A DNA stretch of 64,000 nt from Roseococcus sp965227005 (lineage in GTDB: Bacteria; Pseudomonadota; Alphaproteobacteria; Acetobacterales; Acetobacteraceae), in assembly GCF_965227005.1 (NCBI RefSeq), contig NZ_CBDDFJ010000036.1:310001-374000 (forward strand), written 5' to 3'. The notes below the pieces were generated by a model, which saw only the letters and a list, made by a program, of their open reading frames with translations, ran no database searches and was not told where the DNA came from. The translations under genes were made by a program, and so were the position numbers. Positions 53,071-61,657 of the stretch are shown here, one piece after another (positions within the stretch are counted from its first letter, which is position 1; every line of letters begins with the position of its first letter).

Positions 53071-54384
53071 TTGCGCCTTACCCGTGCCTTCTTGCCCACA
53101 TTGAAGGAAACGCCCGCCGAGGCGCAGATCGTTTCCCATCGCCTGATGCTGCGCGCGGGCCTGATCCGCCAGACATCGGCCGGCATCTATGCCTGGCTCC
53201 CGGCGGGACTCCGTGTCCTGCGCAAGGTCGAGCAGATCGTCCGCGAGGAGCAGAATCGCGCCGACGCCCAGGAAATCCTGATGCCGACCATCCAGCCGGC
53301 CGATCTCTGGCAGAAGTCCGGACGATACGACGACTACGGCAAGGAAATGCTGCGCATCAAGGATCGCCACGATCGCGAGATGCTCTTCGGCCCGACCAAC
53401 GAGGAGATGATCACCGACATCTTCCGGGCCTATGCGACCAGCTACCGGGACCTGCCGCGCAACATCTATCACATCCAGTGGAAGTTCCGCGATGAGGTGC
53501 GTCCGCGCTTCGGCGTGATGCGCGGGCGCGAGTTCCTCATGAAGGACGCCTATTCCTTCGACCTGACGAAGGAAGGCTCGGAGCACACCTATCGCCAGAT
53601 GTTCCTGGCCTATCTGCGCACCTTCCAGCGGATGGGGCTGAAGGCCGTGCCGATGCGCGCCGATACCGGGCCGATCGGCGGCAAGCTCAGCCACGAATTC
53701 ATCATCCTGGCCGAGACCGGCGAGAGCACCGTCTTCTACGACGCGAAGTTCGACGAACTCGACTGGGCCGGCACCGAGGTCGGCAATGACGACGTTCCCG
53801 CGCTGCAGGGCTTCTTCGACGAAGTCACGTCGATGTACGCCGCCACCGAGGAGATGCACGACGAGGCCGCCTGGTCGGGCGTGGACGCCGCCAGCCGCCG
53901 CGAGGGCAAGGGCATCGAGGTCGGCCACATCTTCCATTTCGGCACCAAGTATTCCGAGCCGATGGGCCTCTCGGTTGCCGGTCCCGACGGCACGACCGTG
54001 ATCCCGCAGATGGGCAGCTACGGCATCGGCGTCTCGCGCCTGGTGGCGGCGCTGATCGAGGCGAATCACGACGAGAACGGCATCAAGTGGCCGGATGCGG
54101 TGGCACCCTGGAAGCTGTCGATCCTGAACCTCAAGGTCGGCGATGCCGCCTGCGACGCGCTCTGCGAGAAGCTGCACGCGGCCTTCCCGGACGACGCGAT
54201 CTATGACGATCGCGCCGACCGCGCGGGGGCGAAATTCGCCGATGCGGATCTGATGGGCCTGCCCTGGCAGGCGATTATCGGCCCGCGCGGTGCGGCGGCC
54301 GGCAAGGTGGAGCTGAAGCGGCGCGCCACCGGCGAGCGCATGGAGCTCACCTTTGAGGAAGCCCTGGCGAAGTTGACCGCCTGA
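53071..54384 (+). CDS. proS: Proline--tRNA ligase, short alphaproteobacterial form
   Basis: ProS charges tRNA-Pro. The start is the TTG at 53071 (MRLTRAFLPTLKETP), with GAGGAA seven bases upstream. The 437-residue enzyme is the short bacterial form: the editing (INS) insert between motifs 2 and 3 is missing, so correction of Ala-tRNA-Pro must come from a separate YbaK/ProXp protein. Class II motifs are VRPRFGVMRGREFLMKDAYSF (motif 2) and MGSYGIGVSRLVAALIE (motif 3), followed by an anticodon-binding domain (VAPWKLSILNLKVG). A possible promoter TTCCGG-N17-TAGGGT ends at 53038. lolC overlaps its stop. Confidence 0.97.
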   Translation: MRLTRAFLPTLKETPAEAQIVSHRLMLRAGLIRQTSAGIYAWLPAGLRVLRKVEQIVREEQNRADAQEILMPTIQPADLWQKSGRYDDYGKEMLRIKDRHDREMLFGPTNEEMITDIFRAYATSYRDLPRNIYHIQWKFRDEVRPRFGVMRGREFLMKDAYSFDLTKEGSEHTYRQMFLAYLRTFQRMGLKAVPMRADTGPIGGKLSHEFIILAETGESTVFYDAKFDELDWAGTEVGNDDVPALQGFFDEVTSMYAATEEMHDEAAWSGVDAASRREGKGIEVGHIFHFGTKYSEPMGLSVAGPDGTTVIPQMGSYGIGVSRLVAALIEANHDENGIKWPDAVAPWKLSILNLKVGDAACDALCEKLHAAFPDDAIYDDRADRAGAKFADADLMGLPWQAIIGPRGAAAGKVELKRRATGERMELTFEEALAKLTA

Positions 54385-55637
54385 TGTTCGGGGCGTTCGA
54401 GCGCACCGTCGCGATGCGCTACCTCATGTCGCGCAAGAGTGACCGGTTCACCTCCATCATCGGCACCTTCTCGCTGGTGGGGATCATGCTCGGCGTGGCC
54501 ACGCTCATCATCGTGCTGTCGGTGATGGGCGGGTTCCGCCAGGAGCTGCTCGGACGCATCCTCGGCCTCAACGGCCACATGGGCATCTACGCCGCGGATC
54601 GCGGCAACCTGCGCGACTTCGACGCCATCACCGCCACCATCCGCCGGCAACCCGGCGTGGTGACGGCAACACCGGTGGTGGAGGGGCAGGTGCTGCTCTC
54701 GGGCGCGGGCAATTCGGCGACGGGTGGCCTGGCGCGCGGCATCCGGCCGGAGGATCTGCGGACCAAGGCGATCGTGGCGAACAACATCCGCGCGGGCTCG
54801 CTCGAACAGTTCGAGGGCGATGACGCCGTCGCCATCGGCACGCGGCTGGCCTATCGCCTCGGGCTCAATGTGGGCGACAAGATCACGATGATCAGCCCGC
54901 AGGGGCGCGCCACGGTGATCGGCACGATTCCGCGGCTGCGCGCCTATACGGTGGTCGCGCTCTTCGAAGTGGGCATGAACGAATACGACAGCAGCTACGT
55001 CTTCATGCCGCTGCCGGCCGCGCAGGTCTATTTCCAGACGACCCCCGAGGCGGTCACGCAGATCGAGGTCTTCGTGCAGGACCCGACGCGCGTGCGCGCG
55101 GTGAACGCCGAGATCCGCCGGGCGCTCAACCAGCCGGTGCGCATCATCGACTGGCAGGATTCCAACAGCAGCTTCTTCGCCGCGGTGCAGGTGGAGCGGA
55201 ACGTGATGTTCCTGATCCTGACGCTGATCATCATCGTGGCGGCCTTCAACATCATCTCCACGCTGATCATGCTGGTGAAGGACAAGGGCAAGGACATCGC
55301 GGTGCTGCGCACGATGGGGGCCACGAGCGGCTCCATCATGCGCATCTTTCTGATGTGCGGTGCGTGGATCGGCGTGTCCGGCACGCTCGCGGGCTTCGCG
55401 CTGGGCGTGCTGTTCTGCAAGAACATCGAGAACATCCGCCAGTTCGTGCAGTGGGTGATCGGGGCCGAGCTGTTCAGCGCGGAGATCTACTTCCTCACGC
55501 AATTGCCGGCGGTGCTGAACTGGAACGAGGTGGGGCAGGTGGTGACGCTGGCGCTCACTCTGGCGCTGCTGGCCACGATCTATCCCAGCTGGCGCGCGGC
55601 GAAGACCGACCCCGTGGAGATGCTGCGCAATGAGTAA
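54384..55637 (+). CDS. lolC: Lipoprotein-releasing ABC transporter permease (LolC/E-type)
   Basis: This inner-membrane permease, with LolD, extracts outer-membrane lipoproteins and hands them to LolA. The 417-residue protein has one N-terminal helix (residues 26-50, SIIGTFSLVGIMLGVATLIIV), a large periplasmic domain (about 50-265), and three C-terminal helices ending ATIYPSWRAAKTDPVEMLRNE. No second permease gene (lolE) is adjacent, consistent with the LolF-like arrangement of many alphaproteobacteria in which one permease forms a homodimer. It overlaps proS by one base and lolD by eight. Confidence 0.93.
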   Translation: MFGAFERTVAMRYLMSRKSDRFTSIIGTFSLVGIMLGVATLIIVLSVMGGFRQELLGRILGLNGHMGIYAADRGNLRDFDAITATIRRQPGVVTATPVVEGQVLLSGAGNSATGGLARGIRPEDLRTKAIVANNIRAGSLEQFEGDDAVAIGTRLAYRLGLNVGDKITMISPQGRATVIGTIPRLRAYTVVALFEVGMNEYDSSYVFMPLPAAQVYFQTTPEAVTQIEVFVQDPTRVRAVNAEIRRALNQPVRIIDWQDSNSSFFAAVQVERNVMFLILTLIIIVAAFNIISTLIMLVKDKGKDIAVLRTMGATSGSIMRIFLMCGAWIGVSGTLAGFALGVLFCKNIENIRQFVQWVIGAELFSAEIYFLTQLPAVLNWNEVGQVVTLALTLALLATIYPSWRAAKTDPVEMLRNE

Positions 55638-56319
55638 CGCGCCTTTGGAATTGCGCGCGGTCGAGCGTCGCTACAAGACGGAAGCAGGCTCGCTGGAGGT
55701 GCTGAAGGGCGCGGAGCTGACGCTGCGGGCCGGCGAGATCGTGGCGTTGGTGGCGCCCTCGGGGACGGGCAAGTCCACGCTGCTGCATCTGGCGGGGCTG
55801 CTGGAGCGGCCGGACGGCGGCGAAGTCTTCATCGAGGGAAAGGCCGCCGGGACGCTGTCGGACGACGCGCGGACGTCGATCCGGCGGAACACCATCGGCT
55901 TCGTGTATCAGTTCCATCATCTGCTGCCGGAGTTCTCGGCGCTGGAGAACGTGATGCTGCCGCAGATGGCGGCGGGCGTGTCGCGGGCCGATGCGAAGGC
56001 GCGGGCCAGCGAATTGCTGAGCCAGTTCGGGCTGGGGGCGCGGGTGGATCACCGGCCTGGAAAACTCTCGGGCGGCGAGCAGCAGCGCGTGGCGATCGCC
56101 CGCGCCTTGGCCAATGCGCCGAAGGTGCTGCTGGCGGATGAGCCGACCGGGAACCTGGATGTGGCGACGGCGGAATTGGTGTTTTCCGAATTGCTGCGGG
56201 AGGCGCGGGACCGGGGGCTGGCGGCGCTGATCGCGACGCATAATCCGGCGCTGGCGGCGCGGATGGATCGGGTCGTGACGTTGAAGGACGGGAAAATCAC
56301 AGCGTCCGAAGTTGTCTGA
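55630..56319 (+). CDS. lolD: Lipoprotein-releasing ABC transporter ATP-binding protein
   Basis: LolD is the ATPase of the lipoprotein-release system. The 229-residue protein has Walker A APSGTGKST (43-51), the Q-loop in VYQFHHLLPEFSALENVMLP (a LolD/MacB-type signature), the ABC signature LSGGEQQR (146-153), Walker B VLLADEPTGNLD (166-177) and the switch His in ATHNPAL. It overlaps the end of lolC, so it is translationally coupled to its permease. A small lipoprotein gene follows. Confidence 0.96.
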   Translation: MSNAPLELRAVERRYKTEAGSLEVLKGAELTLRAGEIVALVAPSGTGKSTLLHLAGLLERPDGGEVFIEGKAAGTLSDDARTSIRRNTIGFVYQFHHLLPEFSALENVMLPQMAAGVSRADAKARASELLSQFGLGARVDHRPGKLSGGEQQRVAIARALANAPKVLLADEPTGNLDVATAELVFSELLREARDRGLAALIATHNPALAARMDRVVTLKDGKITASEVV

Positions 56320-56442
56320 AGCGACCTGATCCTGGTTTGGGCGCGGCCGAAGCAGCAGGCAGCAGTATTGCGAGGGGTCTTGAGTGTGCCATGCTGGGAG
56401 GAACGGAGGTGCCGTTCCCGGCAAGATCCAAGCGAAGGCCCC

Positions 56443-56727
56443 ATGACCATTTCACGCCCGCTGCGCCTGTTGATGGTCCTCGCCTTCCCCTTGCTTGCCT
56501 CCTGTGAGGGGGCAAGGAGCAGCGATGCTCCGACGCCCATGCGAGCGAGCGGGCCATCGACCCCCGCTCCACTTCCGTCCGAAGTGACGGACGACTACGA
56601 GGCTGCGCGGCGAGCCAGCCGCGTGGCCGCTCCGACCGGCCCCAATGCCATGCCGGGCTTCTTCCCGGTCCAGCGCGAAGGTGCCGACGTGCAGTTGGCG
56701 CCGATCCCTCAGCCGTTGCCGCGCTAA
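56443..56727 (+). CDS. Small predicted lipoprotein
   Basis: The ATG at 56443, with GAAGG upstream, gives 94 residues. The N-terminus MTISRPLRLLMVLAFPLLASC is a lipoprotein signal with lipobox LLAS-C21, and the residues after the cysteine (EGARSSDAPTP) are polar. The rest is Pro/Ala-rich and probably disordered, ending PIPQPLPR. No domain is recognised. Its place directly after the lipoprotein-release genes is suggestive but may be chance. A longer open frame from 56368 lacks a sensible start. Confidence 0.65.
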   Translation: MTISRPLRLLMVLAFPLLASCEGARSSDAPTPMRASGPSTPAPLPSEVTDDYEAARRASRVAAPTGPNAMPGFFPVQREGADVQLAPIPQPLPR

Positions 56728-56801
56728 CGCTCTATGGGGAGATTCCGGCGGTAGCATTATAGGCGACGGGCGAGGCCGGCCGTTCAGGTGCCCGTCTCGG
56801 A

Positions 56802-57686
56802 TCATGCTTTTCTCAAGGCCAGCGTGACCCCGCCCAGAACCAGCACCATCGCCGCGCCCTCGCGCCACCCCAGTGGTTCCCCCAGCACGAGGCTCGCCGA
56901 GATCACCCCGATCAGCGGCACCAGCAGCGTTCCTGTCGACGCCGTCGCCGGTGGCAGCAGCCGCAGCGTCGCGAACCAGGTCACGTAGCAGAGCCCCATC
57001 GGCACCAGCGTCATATAGACCAGGACCGCCCACCCGCTCGCCGAGAGCGCTCCCCATCGCGGCGCCTCCACGAGAAACCCGAAGATCAGCATCGGCAGGC
57101 ATCCCAGCCCCACCTGCCAGGCCGCCGAGGCCAGCGGCGGGATCGGCAGCGCCTTGCGGTTCAGCACCGTCCCCAGCGCGAAGAGCACGGCCGCCGCCAG
57201 CGCGAACCCCACGCCGATCAGCTTGTCCGGCCCCAGCGCGAAGCCCTGGCCGCCCAGCAGCACCCCGATCCCGGCAAAGCCCAGCACCAGCGCCCCGATC
57301 TGACGTGGCCCCGGCCGCGCGCCCAGGATCGGCCAGGCCAGCAGCGTCGCCCAGAGCGTCATCGTGTAGATGAGCAGCGTGCCCTCCGAGACGCTCAGCC
57401 ACACCATGCAAAGCGTGCCGAAGCCCATCCAGGCGAAGACATTGGTGAAGCTCGCAAAGAGCAGGCGCGGCCAAGCCTCGCGCGGCACGTGCAGCGTCTC
57501 GCCCGCGCGCCAGGCCAGGGCGGCGAGGATCAGCGAGGCCGCGACCCCCGCCACGCCGCGCGAGCTCATCGGCGGCCAGTCGCGCAGCAGGATCTTCATC
57601 CCCGGCCAGTTCAGCGCCCAGCCGGCCGTCGTGACCAGGAGGAGAAGGAGGCCGAGCCTGTGGGCCCGTCGCGCGGCATGCGTCAT
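56802..57686 (-). CDS. DMT superfamily transporter (EamA family)
   Basis: The 294-residue protein has ten predicted membrane helices in two EamA repeats (about 10-140 and 150-290). It begins MTHAARRAHRLGLLLLLVTTAGWALNWPGMK, where W-x-x-N-W/F is typical. Repeat 2 ends GVISASLVLGEPLGWREGAAMVLVLGGV, the characteristic E-x-x-x-x-x-x-x-x-G-x-x-L-I/V-x-x-G-V pattern. Members export amino acids, purines or other metabolites; the substrate is unknown. It is convergent with the small lipoprotein gene and lies 42 bases upstream, same strand, of nothing obviously linked: the Bug gene on the same strand ends at 57729. Confidence 0.88.
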   Translation of the reverse strand: MTHAARRAHRLGLLLLLVTTAGWALNWPGMKILLRDWPPMSSRGVAGVAASLILAALAWRAGETLHVPREAWPRLLFASFTNVFAWMGFGTLCMVWLSVSEGTLLIYTMTLWATLLAWPILGARPGPRQIGALVLGFAGIGVLLGGQGFALGPDKLIGVGFALAAAVLFALGTVLNRKALPIPPLASAAWQVGLGCLPMLIFGFLVEAPRWGALSASGWAVLVYMTLVPMGLCYVTWFATLRLLPPATASTGTLLVPLIGVISASLVLGEPLGWREGAAMVLVLGGVTLALRKA

Positions 57687-57728
57687 GTCAGGGACAAGCC
57701 TGACAGAACGCGGCGGCCGCCGATATGC

Positions 57729-58706
57729 CTAGTCGAACACGACCCGCGCCTCGCGCACGATGGACTTCACCACCGCGCGCTCCGTCACCAGCCTTGCGCC
57801 GAAGGTCTCCGGCTGGGTTTCCGTGGCCTCGCTGCCGATCGCGGCCATGCGCTCGCGCACCGCGGCATCGGCCGTGGCGTGGTTGCAGGCGGCGGCGAGC
57901 TTGCGGATCACGCCGGGCGGCGTTCCCGCGCGGGTGAAGACGCCCGTCCAGCTCGTCACGTCGAAGCCCGGAAAGCCGCTCTCGGCGATGGTGGGGATGC
58001 TGCGATCGCCGCGCCGGATGCCGCTCGTCACCGCGATGGCCTTGGCCCGCCCGCTGGTCAGCACCGGGGCGAGCGAGTTGTAGCTCAGGATGCCCATGGG
58101 AATGGTGCCCGCCGCCAGGTCGCGCGCCACGTCGGCGCCGCCGCGATAGGACACGTGCTCGAGCTGCACATTCGCCCGCGTCGCCAGCAGCGCGCCCGAG
58201 AGGTGCCCGATGCTGCCGATGCCCGGCGTGCCATAGGGCAGGGGCTGCCCGCTGGCCTTCACCGCGGCCAGGAAGCCCGCGAGGTCGTTCACGCCCAGGC
58301 TGGGCGCCACGGCCAGGACATAGGGCTGTTCCGCGACGAGGCCGACGGGCGCGAAGGCCGTCTCGTAGTCGAAGGGCAGGCCGCGCACGGCCAGCGGCAC
58401 GATCAGGAAGGAGGCCGCGTCGAAGAGCAGGGTGTAGCCATCCGCCGGCGCGCTGGCGACGATGCCGCCGCCGATGGAGCCGCCCGCGCCGGAGCGATTC
58501 TCGATCACCACGGGCTGGCCCAGCGCCTCGGTCATGCGCGGCTGCAGCAGGCGCGCGATGGTGTCCGCCTGGCCGCCGGCCGCATAGGGCAGGATGATGC
58601 GCACGGGGCGGTTGGGAAAATCGCCCGCATCGCCCTGCGCCGCGGCGGCGCGGCCCAGCAGGGGCGTGGCGAGAAGGGCGGGCAGGGTGGCTCTCCGCGT
58701 GAGCAT
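57729..58706 (-). CDS. Bug family tripartite tricarboxylate transporter substrate-binding protein
   Basis: The ATG at 58706, with GGAG upstream on the reverse strand, gives 325 residues; an open extension to 58850 overlaps the divergent promoter and is not conserved. A twin-arginine-like signal (MLTRRATLPALLATPLLGRAAA) precedes FPNRPVRIILPYAAGGQADTIAR, the hallmark of Bug (TctC) receptors. Further family features are ENRSGAGGSIGGGIVA, GTPGIGSIGHLSGALL and VSYRGGADVARDLAAG. These bind carboxylates or amides with very high selectivity. No TctA/TctB membrane genes are adjacent, so it is one of the orphan receptors typical of such genomes. It is divergent from the aldehyde dehydrogenase gene. Confidence 0.9.
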   Translation of the reverse strand: MLTRRATLPALLATPLLGRAAAAQGDAGDFPNRPVRIILPYAAGGQADTIARLLQPRMTEALGQPVVIENRSGAGGSIGGGIVASAPADGYTLLFDAASFLIVPLAVRGLPFDYETAFAPVGLVAEQPYVLAVAPSLGVNDLAGFLAAVKASGQPLPYGTPGIGSIGHLSGALLATRANVQLEHVSYRGGADVARDLAAGTIPMGILSYNSLAPVLTSGRAKAIAVTSGIRRGDRSIPTIAESGFPGFDVTSWTGVFTRAGTPPGVIRKLAAACNHATADAAVRERMAAIGSEATETQPETFGARLVTERAVVKSIVREARVVFD

Positions 58707-58855
58707 GGCGATCTCCGGATCGTGAATTCGCGCGGAACCTAGGCCTTCCCGATGCGGCCTCCAACCACCACGTCGTCCTTGCGGATGGAGGGGCGCGGAT
58801 TGCAACCCACCTCCAGCTGCGTCACCTTCTGGCCGACAATCGGAGAACATCCCAC

Positions 58856-60295
58856 ATGGCCGAATACCCCAACGTCCAGCTGCACATCGCCGGCAAGTGG
58901 CGCGACGCCGATGGCGGCAAGCGCATCGACGTGCTGAACCCCGCCAGCGAGGAAGTGGTCGGCACCGTCGCCCATGCCTCGATCAAGGATCTCGACGAAG
59001 CGCTGGAAGCCTCCGAGCGCGGCCTCGCCAAGTGGCGCAAGGTCAGCGCCTACGAGCGCTCCAAGCTGATGCGCAAGGCGGCCGACCTGCTGCGCAGCCG
59101 CGCCGACGCCATCGCCCGCCTGATGACGATGGAGCAGGGCAAGCCGCTCGACCAGTCCAAGATGGAAGTGCTCGCGGGTGCTGACGTCATCGACTGGTTC
59201 GCCGAGGAATCGCGCCGCACCTACGGCCAGGTGATCCCGGCCCGCGGCGAGGGCATCTATCAGCTCGCCATCAAGGAGCCGGTCGGCGTCGTGGCGGCCT
59301 TCACGCCGTGGAACTTCCCGATCAACCAGGTGGTGCGCAAGCTCTCCGCGGCGCTCGCGGCCGGCTGCGCCATCATCGTGAAGGCGCCGGAAGAGACGCC
59401 GGCCTCCCCGGCCGAGCTCATCAAGTGCTTCCTCGACGCGGGCGTCCCGGGCGACGTGATCGGCCTCGTCTACGGCGTGCCGAGCGAGATCAGCTCCTAC
59501 CTCATCGCGCATCCGACGGTCCGCAAGGTCACCTTCACCGGCTCGACCCCCGTGGGCAAGCTGCTCTCGGCGATGGCCGGGCAGCACATGAAGCGCGTCA
59601 CCATGGAACTCGGCGGCCATGCGCCGGCGATGATCTTCGACGACGCCGATGTGGACCATGCGGCCAAGACGCTCGCCATGGCGAAGTTCCGCAATGCCGG
59701 CCAGGTCTGCGTGAGCCCCACGCGCTTCCTGGTGCAGGAGAAGGTCTACGACCAGTTCGTCTCGACCTTCACGACCTATGCCAAGGGCCTCAAGGTCGGC
59801 AACGGCCTGGACGAGGGCGTCACCATGGGCCCGATGGCCAATGAGCGCCGCGTGCCGGTCATGGAGACGCTGATCGCCGATGCCCGCAGCAAGGGCGCGG
59901 AGATCACCACGGGCGGCAGCCGCATCGGCAACAAGGGCTACTTCTTCGAGCCGACGGTCGTGGCCGGCGCCACCATCGACATGCGCGCGATGAACGAGGA
60001 GCCCTTCGGCCCGGTGGCGCTGATGCGCTCCTTCAAGACGATCGACGAGGTGGTGACCGAGGCGAACCGGCTGCCCTTCGGCCTGGCCAGCTACGCCTTC
60101 ACCACGAGCGGCAAGACGGCGCAGACGCTGGCGGCGGGCGTGGAGGTCGGCATGATGACGATCAACCACCTCGGCCTGGCGCTGCCCGAAGTGCCCTTCG
60201 GTGGCGTGCGCGACAGCGGGTACGGCACCGAGGGCGGGTCGGAGGCGATCGACGCCTATCTGAACACGAAGTTCGTGAGCCAGTTCGGGCTCTGA
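58856..60295 (+). CDS. NAD(P)-dependent succinate-semialdehyde/aldehyde dehydrogenase
   Basis: The 479-residue protein is a class I/II aldehyde dehydrogenase closest in pattern to GabD-type succinate-semialdehyde dehydrogenases. Motifs are VAAFTPWNFPINQVVRKLSAALAAG (near 146-170), FTGSTPVGKLL (227-237), the general base E251 (MELGGHAPA) and the nucleophile C285 (NAGQVCVSPTRF). GEGIYQLAIKEPVGVV and DSGYGTEGGSEAIDAYLNTKFVSQ at the end also fit this subgroup. The exact aldehyde is unknown. CGGAGA precedes the ATG. A pair of strong hairpins follows the stop. Confidence 0.93.
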   Translation: MAEYPNVQLHIAGKWRDADGGKRIDVLNPASEEVVGTVAHASIKDLDEALEASERGLAKWRKVSAYERSKLMRKAADLLRSRADAIARLMTMEQGKPLDQSKMEVLAGADVIDWFAEESRRTYGQVIPARGEGIYQLAIKEPVGVVAAFTPWNFPINQVVRKLSAALAAGCAIIVKAPEETPASPAELIKCFLDAGVPGDVIGLVYGVPSEISSYLIAHPTVRKVTFTGSTPVGKLLSAMAGQHMKRVTMELGGHAPAMIFDDADVDHAAKTLAMAKFRNAGQVCVSPTRFLVQEKVYDQFVSTFTTYAKGLKVGNGLDEGVTMGPMANERRVPVMETLIADARSKGAEITTGGSRIGNKGYFFEPTVVAGATIDMRAMNEEPFGPVALMRSFKTIDEVVTEANRLPFGLASYAFTTSGKTAQTLAAGVEVGMMTINHLGLALPEVPFGGVRDSGYGTEGGSEAIDAYLNTKFVSQFGL

Positions 60296-60302
60296 GCGTG
60301 AC

Positions 60303-60356
60303 TTGAGAGGGGCTCTGCCCCTCTCAAACTCTCCCCGCCAGGGCTTTTGGCCCTGG
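60303..60356 (+). terminator. Tandem hairpins after the aldehyde dehydrogenase gene
   Basis: TTGAGAGGGGC-TCT-GCCCCTCTCAA (11-bp stem, 60303-60327) is followed by CCAGGGC-TTTTG-GCCCTGG (7-bp stem, 60338-60356). Neither has a long U-run. Together they are a likely transcription end for the dehydrogenase gene and mark the border to compositionally different DNA. Confidence 0.6.
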
Positions 60357-60372
60357 ACCCTGTGAGCATCGG

Positions 60373-60407
60373 GGCGACTTTGCCAACCATTATGCGGTCA
60401 AGTCGCC
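60373..60407. repeat. Inverted repeat at the left border of the atypical segment
   Basis: GGCGACTT (60373-60380) and AAGTCGCC (60400-60407) are perfect 8-bp arms around 19 bases. The element lies 83 bases beyond the end of the DUF4238 gene, between it and the tandem hairpins. It may serve as that gene's terminator or be a remnant of insertion. Confidence 0.4.
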
Positions 60408-60489
60408 AACAGGGTCGCATTCTAAAGCTCTCAAGCGAGTGAAGAACTACTCGTTCGTCTCAGGTCTCCAGGTCCTTCCGCTTCCGTCA

Positions 60490-61485
60490 TCACCGGATTG
60501 GTTCGGTAGGGAGATCGGTGTCGCGCATTTCAAACATCAACTGAACCATCCAGTCGAAGACGCCCGGCAGCCTCAATCCGTGCGGAGGAAGGAGCTCGAC
60601 GTCGTCCCGATGCAGTAAGGAAGGCCTGGGGTGAGCAAGCCTCAAGGCCGCCGTATTGTCCGGCTTGGGGAGGAGAGACTGCTCCGGCGCAAAGATGTTC
60701 TCGTGAGCTGAGGCGACGCACTTTTGGTTCAACATGCCGATCAGCGGGTGATCTGCCTCTAGCACCTGAAACACAGCAGGCGGGTCGCGCCACTCGGCCA
60801 CGAGGCAGGCATTCATCGCGAGTGGCAAGGTGAGCGTCGCACCTTTGTCGAGAATGGAACAGTTGGAGTCCGGAAGGCCCGATAACCGAAATAGGGCGAT
60901 TGAGACTGGGTCATCTGAGGTGAGGAACCGCGCGTCTCCGGAGGTCCTGATGACACTCCAGGACATGTGGGAGATGATCTGGCCGAGCTTCATCATGTGC
61001 ATCAGCGCATGGGCGTGGAGGTGCTCCGGGCGGACTACCGTGAGGCCGAAGTGCCGCCTCAGCGTCTCAGTCAGCCGAGCTTGGAATGCCTTGGTCCGAA
61101 TGATCATGTTTGCCACGAACGAAGCGTAGTGGTGCCTCTCCTCTATCAAGAGAGCGCCGCCGGCCGCGAGGCGCCGCGTCAGTTCTCCTGCATCTGCCTC
61201 CGTGCGCGCGAAGGCGTTCTCGACGTCGTCCCGCTTATTTCCATCCGCACCAGTGAACGTATAGAGGTCCCGCTCCATAGGGGCGCCCTCTAGGTTCGAG
61301 GGGCGCGACTTGCCGCTACGAAGGTGATGGATCCATAGGACGGAATCTCTTCGGACGTCGCGCGCTTCCTCCGATCCCGGGCAAAAGCCGGAGAGATACT
61401 CGCAGCCGATGATGTGGTGCCGGATCTTTCTCTGCGCCGAAGGCAGCGAGACTGGAAGGTCTTCAAGAGTGATACGGCGAGTCAT
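60490..61485 (-). CDS. DUF4238 domain protein, probably acquired
   Basis: The ATG at 61485 (MTRRITLEDLPVSLPSAQRK) gives 331 residues; the open frame continues to 61686 but would run into the dnaE leader. DUF4238 features are the early R-H-H-I-I-G-C-E-Y-L-S-G-F-C element (family pattern H-H-x-x-P-x-x-Y-L), a central helical ERHHYASFVANMIIRTKAF and the conserved SDDPVSIAL (where many members have a similar S-D-x-P-V). Function is unknown. By eye its G+C is clearly lower and its codon use more mixed than in the flanking genes, suggesting horizontal transfer. It sits alone, antisense, between two core genes. Confidence 0.7.
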   Translation of the reverse strand: MTRRITLEDLPVSLPSAQRKIRHHIIGCEYLSGFCPGSEEARDVRRDSVLWIHHLRSGKSRPSNLEGAPMERDLYTFTGADGNKRDDVENAFARTEADAGELTRRLAAGGALLIEERHHYASFVANMIIRTKAFQARLTETLRRHFGLTVVRPEHLHAHALMHMMKLGQIISHMSWSVIRTSGDARFLTSDDPVSIALFRLSGLPDSNCSILDKGATLTLPLAMNACLVAEWRDPPAVFQVLEADHPLIGMLNQKCVASAHENIFAPEQSLLPKPDNTAALRLAHPRPSLLHRDDVELLPPHGLRLPGVFDWMVQLMFEMRDTDLPTEPIR

Positions 61486-61612
61486 CGCCTCATACTTTAG
61501 GGGATGTCGCGCGTTTCGGACACGATTATCCCTGCCCGCAGCGCTGCAAATTCCGCCAATGAAGTCAAAAGCAGAAACTGAGCGCCGAATACGAAGTCGA
61601 TAGCCGGAAGGT

Positions 61613-61633
61613 GCAGGAAACTCAGTTTCCTGC
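61613..61633. repeat. Palindromic repeat, copy 3
   Basis: GCAGGAAACT-C-AGTTTCCTGC is a perfect 10-1-10 palindrome ending 24 bases before the dnaE ATG. It shares the core CAGGAAAC/GTTTCCTG with 13019-13047 and 52365-52387 and marks the right border of the atypical DUF4238 segment. Confidence 0.75.
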
Positions 61634-61657
61634 CTCCGCTGTGCTACCCTCCCGCCC

